The notes under the pieces were generated by a model. That model saw nothing but the letters and a program-made list of their open reading frames with translations, searched no databases and was not told the origin of the DNA. A stretch of 64,000 bases of DNA from Planctomycetota bacterium. Lineage in GTDB: Bacteria > Planctomycetota > Planctomycetia > Planctomycetales > Planctomycetaceae. A program made the translations under genes and the position numbers. Below, piece by piece: positions 61,699 to 64,000 of the stretch; the stretch's first letter is position 1, and each line of letters begins with the position of its first letter. The stretch is taken from assembly GCA_030836185.1 (NCBI GenBank), contig JAURQH010000100.1, positions 53,203 through 117,202 of the forward strand, given 5' to 3'.

Positions 61699-62229
61699 AT
61701 GTCGGTCGAGATCCCTCCCCAAATGAATATGAACAACGAACTCCTCCAGCCTTGCCCGCATTGTCATAAGCTGATTTCCCCAAACATCGGTCGATGCCCT
61801 AAGTGCGAAACGATTTTAGCATTCAACTCACAGCTCACCGAAGCCGATCAGCACAAACAACTCAACATCAAATATAATTCGCTGCGAGTATTCCTCTCTA
61901 TCACGGCAATTACTTTCGGCATCATACAACTTGTCAGCAGCTTTCTGAATTTCTTCGAAGTCGCGAACTCTTACGCTGGTCAATCTACCTTAGGCGTTAT
62001 GATGTTCGCCATGATAGATACTGGGGCATGGGTACTCAGCGGATTGGCTCTCAGCATGAATTATATTGCTGGGCTTTATCTGGGGTTGGTGCTCGCGTGG
62101 ATGACGCTATTCTTTTCAATAATGACGCTCAACTTTGTCTCATTAATTTTGGCAATTGCCTACATCATCCCAGGCCGCAAAGCTCTGAAAACTTGGCACC
62201 GATTACAAAAACATTCAACCGATCTCTAA
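61699..62229 (+). CDS. Zinc-ribbon membrane protein of unknown function
   Basis: A 176-residue protein. The N-terminus holds a zinc ribbon with two C-x2-C knuckles, CPHCHKLI and CPKCETIL (about 19-40). Three to four membrane helices follow from about residue 62 to 165. Similar ribbon-plus-membrane proteins occur widely but are not characterised. It lies 20 bases after the SGNH esterase gene and may share its transcript. Its last 15 bases overlap the convergent gene on the other strand. Confidence 0.78.
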   Translation: MSVEIPPQMNMNNELLQPCPHCHKLISPNIGRCPKCETILAFNSQLTEADQHKQLNIKYNSLRVFLSITAITFGIIQLVSSFLNFFEVANSYAGQSTLGVMMFAMIDTGAWVLSGLALSMNYIAGLYLGLVLAWMTLFFSIMTLNFVSLILAIAYIIPGRKALKTWHRLQKHSTDL

Positions 62230-63327
62230 CACCAACTTGCCGAATTGATCAGAGGTCGCCATTGCTGCTAACGCCTCATTCGCTTGTTCCAATTTCACAA
62301 CGCGATCGACGGCTTGTGTGATTTGATGTTGGTTAATGAATTCGAGCATAGCCGTAAAATCAGCAGGCGAACCCATCGTCGAACCGACAAGTTGCAGTTG
62401 CTTCCAAAACAATTTGAAATGATCAAATTTGGGAGCTGGCCCCGCCGTCGCTCCGTAATTCACAATGCATCCCCCGGGCGAAACGATGTTGAGCAGAGTT
62501 TTATAGCCTTCGCCTCCCGCAGAATCGATGATCAGATCGGGACTTCCCTGCTCGGCCACCAATTGTTTTCCCCAATCTTCTGCTCGGTAATCGTATCCCG
62601 CGACGGCCCCCAGCTTCTCTGCGAAGTTTCGCTTTCCTTCCGAAGATGAAGTGACGGTGACTTTGGCTCCTGCCGCAACCGCGTATTGCAGGGCAAAAGT
62701 CGCCACGCCACCACCGATGCCGGTGATCAAGGCATGCTGGCCCGATTGCAACTGCCCTTGGGTGAACAGGGCTCGATATGCGGTCACTCCCGCCAAGGGG
62801 ACGGCAGCCGCATCTGTCCAACTGAGATGAGCCGGCTTGTCATGAACTTGTGTTGCAGGTACGACGACTTGCTCGGCAAACGTCCCATTCGTGGGCATAC
62901 CAAGAATATGAAACTCATCGCTTTGTACACGCAGATTATCCCCCCAACCGATGCCGGGATTGATGATCACTTCGCGGCCGATCAAATCATTATCGACGCC
63001 ATCACCAATTGTCGTCACGACTCCCGCACCATCCGATCCCGGAACCACGGGTAATTTGAGACCGGGATACATGCCTTGCGTGATCCAGTAATCACGCCGA
63101 TTAAAGGCAGCCGCTTTGAGCGAGACCACCACCTCACCCGGTTCGGGTGTCAGATCGTCACGGTCTTCAAGTTCGTAGGGTTGTTTGATGTCTTTCAGGA
63201 CGAGAGCTTTGATGACTGACTCCTTTTCATTGACTGCTATCACCGAGTGCTTGGAATTCTCATGACGATGGACCATTTTTTGGGTGGCTGGGGCACTGAC
63301 AGAGGTAACAACTTCCCCGAGGTACAC
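62215..63327 (-). CDS. Medium-chain dehydrogenase/reductase, quinone-oxidoreductase-like
   Basis: A protein of up to 370 residues. The catalytic domain starts near residue 39 (IKALVLKDIKQPYEL). ATG 63327 and ATG 63276 are both possible starts; the family needs neither extension, so the N-terminus is uncertain. FNRRDYWITQGMYPG and PGSDGAGVVTTIG are typical. The cofactor loop is ITGIGGGVATFALQ (about 198-211). The structural-zinc Cys cluster of alcohol dehydrogenases is absent, so NADPH-dependent reduction of quinones or enals is more likely. It overlaps the convergent gene by 15 bases. Confidence 0.87.
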   Translation of the reverse strand: MYLGEVVTSVSAPATQKMVHRHENSKHSVIAVNEKESVIKALVLKDIKQPYELEDRDDLTPEPGEVVVSLKAAAFNRRDYWITQGMYPGLKLPVVPGSDGAGVVTTIGDGVDNDLIGREVIINPGIGWGDNLRVQSDEFHILGMPTNGTFAEQVVVPATQVHDKPAHLSWTDAAAVPLAGVTAYRALFTQGQLQSGQHALITGIGGGVATFALQYAVAAGAKVTVTSSSEGKRNFAEKLGAVAGYDYRAEDWGKQLVAEQGSPDLIIDSAGGEGYKTLLNIVSPGGCIVNYGATAGPAPKFDHFKLFWKQLQLVGSTMGSPADFTAMLEFINQHQITQAVDRVVKLEQANEALAAMATSDQFGKLVLEIG

Positions 63328-63343
63328 AGCCCCAGATGTACCA

Positions 63344-63568
63344 TCATTCCATCAACCACTCTGATGGAATTTGATCGGGAATCAATGGGACTTCGAATCG
63401 ATCATAAAACCAAGCCGCACTGGACCATTTCCAATCTTGCGAACGCTCCACTAGATTTTTCCTGACGGGATTCAGGTGAATGTATTCAATCATGAATGAC
63501 AATGTTTTTGAATCTGTAATGTTTCGATCATAGCCGCCACCTGACTGCCAAAACAATTGGTTCTTCAC
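63344..63568 (-). pseudogene. Remnant of a REP-associated tyrosine transposase (RAYT)
   Basis: A 74-residue reading frame from a GTG at 63568. It matches the C-terminal half of IS200-like/RAYT transposases: LFWQSGGGYDRNI, then MIEYIHLNPVRKNLVE and DWKWSSAAWFYD. The N-terminal half with the HUH metal motif is missing. The frame runs on upstream as TPTTLGSS, which weakly resembles the usual preceding segment and then ends. RAYT proteins act on REP palindromes in other bacteria. It is 16 bases from the start of the reductase gene. Probably inactive. Confidence 0.75.
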
Positions 63569-63706
63569 GGAACTTCCTAGGTGGTTGGAGTCGTTGATTA
63601 TGAGAGCTGGAAAGTATGGATATCCAGAAAAATATCGCCTACAGATTGGGATTTAATGACGGATAAATTTAAGCCCAGCCATTTCAAACCCAGTATACCC
63701 TCTCTC

Positions 63707-64000
63707 CAGGGCAATCGCATGAGTTGAGTCTTATTTTCCCGAGAGAATCTGTTTCAGGACCGCCGGATTCCAGCCCGCCATCAGGCGTTTCCCGCGCAGG
63801 CTCGCTTTCACCGTCGTGCTTCTCTTGATCAAAGACAATGCCACGCGACGAAATCCGCCCGCGATCTCCTGACCGTTCCCCTTCCGGATTCGGCTGGCAT
63901 CCTCTGCAAATGTTACATCCAACGACCAGTGCAACTGATTCTCCACTGCCCAATGATTGCGTACATGTTTCGCAATCTCCCGCACTTTCGGCGGCAACGA
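63707..64000 (-). mobile_element. 3' end of an ISAs1-type insertion sequence (cut by window edge)
   Basis: The transposase C-terminus and about 24 bases beyond its stop are present. CAGGGCAATCGCATGAG at 63707-63723 has the CAGGG start expected of an ISAs1-family terminal repeat. The other end and the target duplication are outside the window. Confidence 0.55.
63731..64000 (-). CDS. ISAs1 family transposase, C-terminal part
   Basis: The last 90 or so residues of a transposase whose start lies beyond the window. HVRNHWAVENQLHWSLDVTF (about 20 residues in) is the diagnostic ISAs1-family segment, followed by FAEDASRIRKGNG. The chain ends KQILSGK before TAA. The frame is intact as far as visible, so the element may be complete. 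Its insertion beside a RAYT remnant makes this end of the window a mobile-element hotspot. Confidence 0.85.
   Translation of the reverse strand, partial: SLPPKVREIAKHVRNHWAVENQLHWSLDVTFAEDASRIRKGNGQEIAGGFRRVALSLIKRSTTVKASLRGKRLMAGWNPAVLKQILSGK

Noticed and set aside
1..64000. tRNA, tmRNA, RNase P or SRP RNA genes
   Set aside because: I looked for TPsiC-loop, CCA-end and conserved-core patterns by eye and found none; a covariance-model search would be decisive.

Overview
The window comes from a planctomycete, most likely of the Planctomycetales. Several hallmark families of that phylum are present: two cytochrome-c/Tat-protein gene pairs (a DUF1592-type protein with DUF1552, and a DUF1549/DUF1553-type protein with DUF1501), a third solitary DUF1501 gene, DUF1559 pseudopilins, a sulfatase, a Tat-exported Gfo/Idh/MocA oxidoreductase, and many lipoproteins and exported proteins of unknown role. 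Genes are mostly single or in runs of two to five, with no rRNA or tRNA that I can recognise. The genus cannot be fixed by reading.

Layout. 0-4 kb: DUF58 protein, histidine-rich lipoprotein, large DUF1559 lipoprotein (minus). 4-10 kb: PhoD phosphatase, small exported protein, DUF1592/DUF1552 pair (plus). 10-13 kb: aldo/keto reductase overlapping a coiled-coil protein, then thioredoxin (minus). 13-21 kb: a membrane-anchored unknown, purN, an ECF sigma factor with a one-TM partner, ROK kinase plus YjbQ, and an SGNH/DUF2079 membrane pair. 21-22.7 kb: modA and modB with no modC. 22.7-24.45 kb: a gene-free stretch full of palindromic repeats. 24.45-28 kb: sulfatase, group 4 glycosyltransferase, methyltransferase (minus). 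28.3-35.3 kb: five co-directional genes (GMC oxidoreductase, phosphatidylserine decarboxylase, an SDR-FAD oxidase fusion, an unusual class III aminotransferase, an Mpo1-like membrane protein). 35.3-41 kb: repeat-rich spacer, DUF1501, DUF1559 pseudopilin, a small lipoprotein with an apparent recent nonsense codon, galactose mutarotase, pyrE. 41.7-49.9 kb: DUF1549/PA14/DUF1553 plus DUF1501 pair, a membrane protein, a zeta-toxin-like ATPase with a tiny overlapping gene, an FG-GAP protein and a Gfo/Idh/MocA protein. 50-60 kb: core metabolism on the minus strand (cysteine desulfurase, 2-hydroxyacid dehydrogenase, two methyltransferases, pgk, putA, argJ). 60-64 kb: unknown exported protein between two copies of one palindrome, SGNH esterase, zinc-ribbon membrane protein, quinone-oxidoreductase-like protein, a RAYT transposase remnant and the edge of an ISAs1-type insertion sequence.

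How the genes may work together. The paired cytochrome/Tat proteins, sulfatase, PhoD, mutarotase, SGNH esterase and oxidoreductases fit a heterotrophic life on polysaccharides, with much of the chemistry outside the cytoplasm. The best candidate for an undescribed system is the 28.3-35.3 kb operon. Its mix of phospholipid decarboxylation, two flavin oxidoreductases, a PLP enzyme and a fatty-acid-oxygenase-like membrane protein suggests that it makes or modifies an amino-containing lipid; this is inference. The second theme is the variety of short palindromic repeats in the spacers, together with a remnant of the transposase class (RAYT) that mobilises REP sequences elsewhere.
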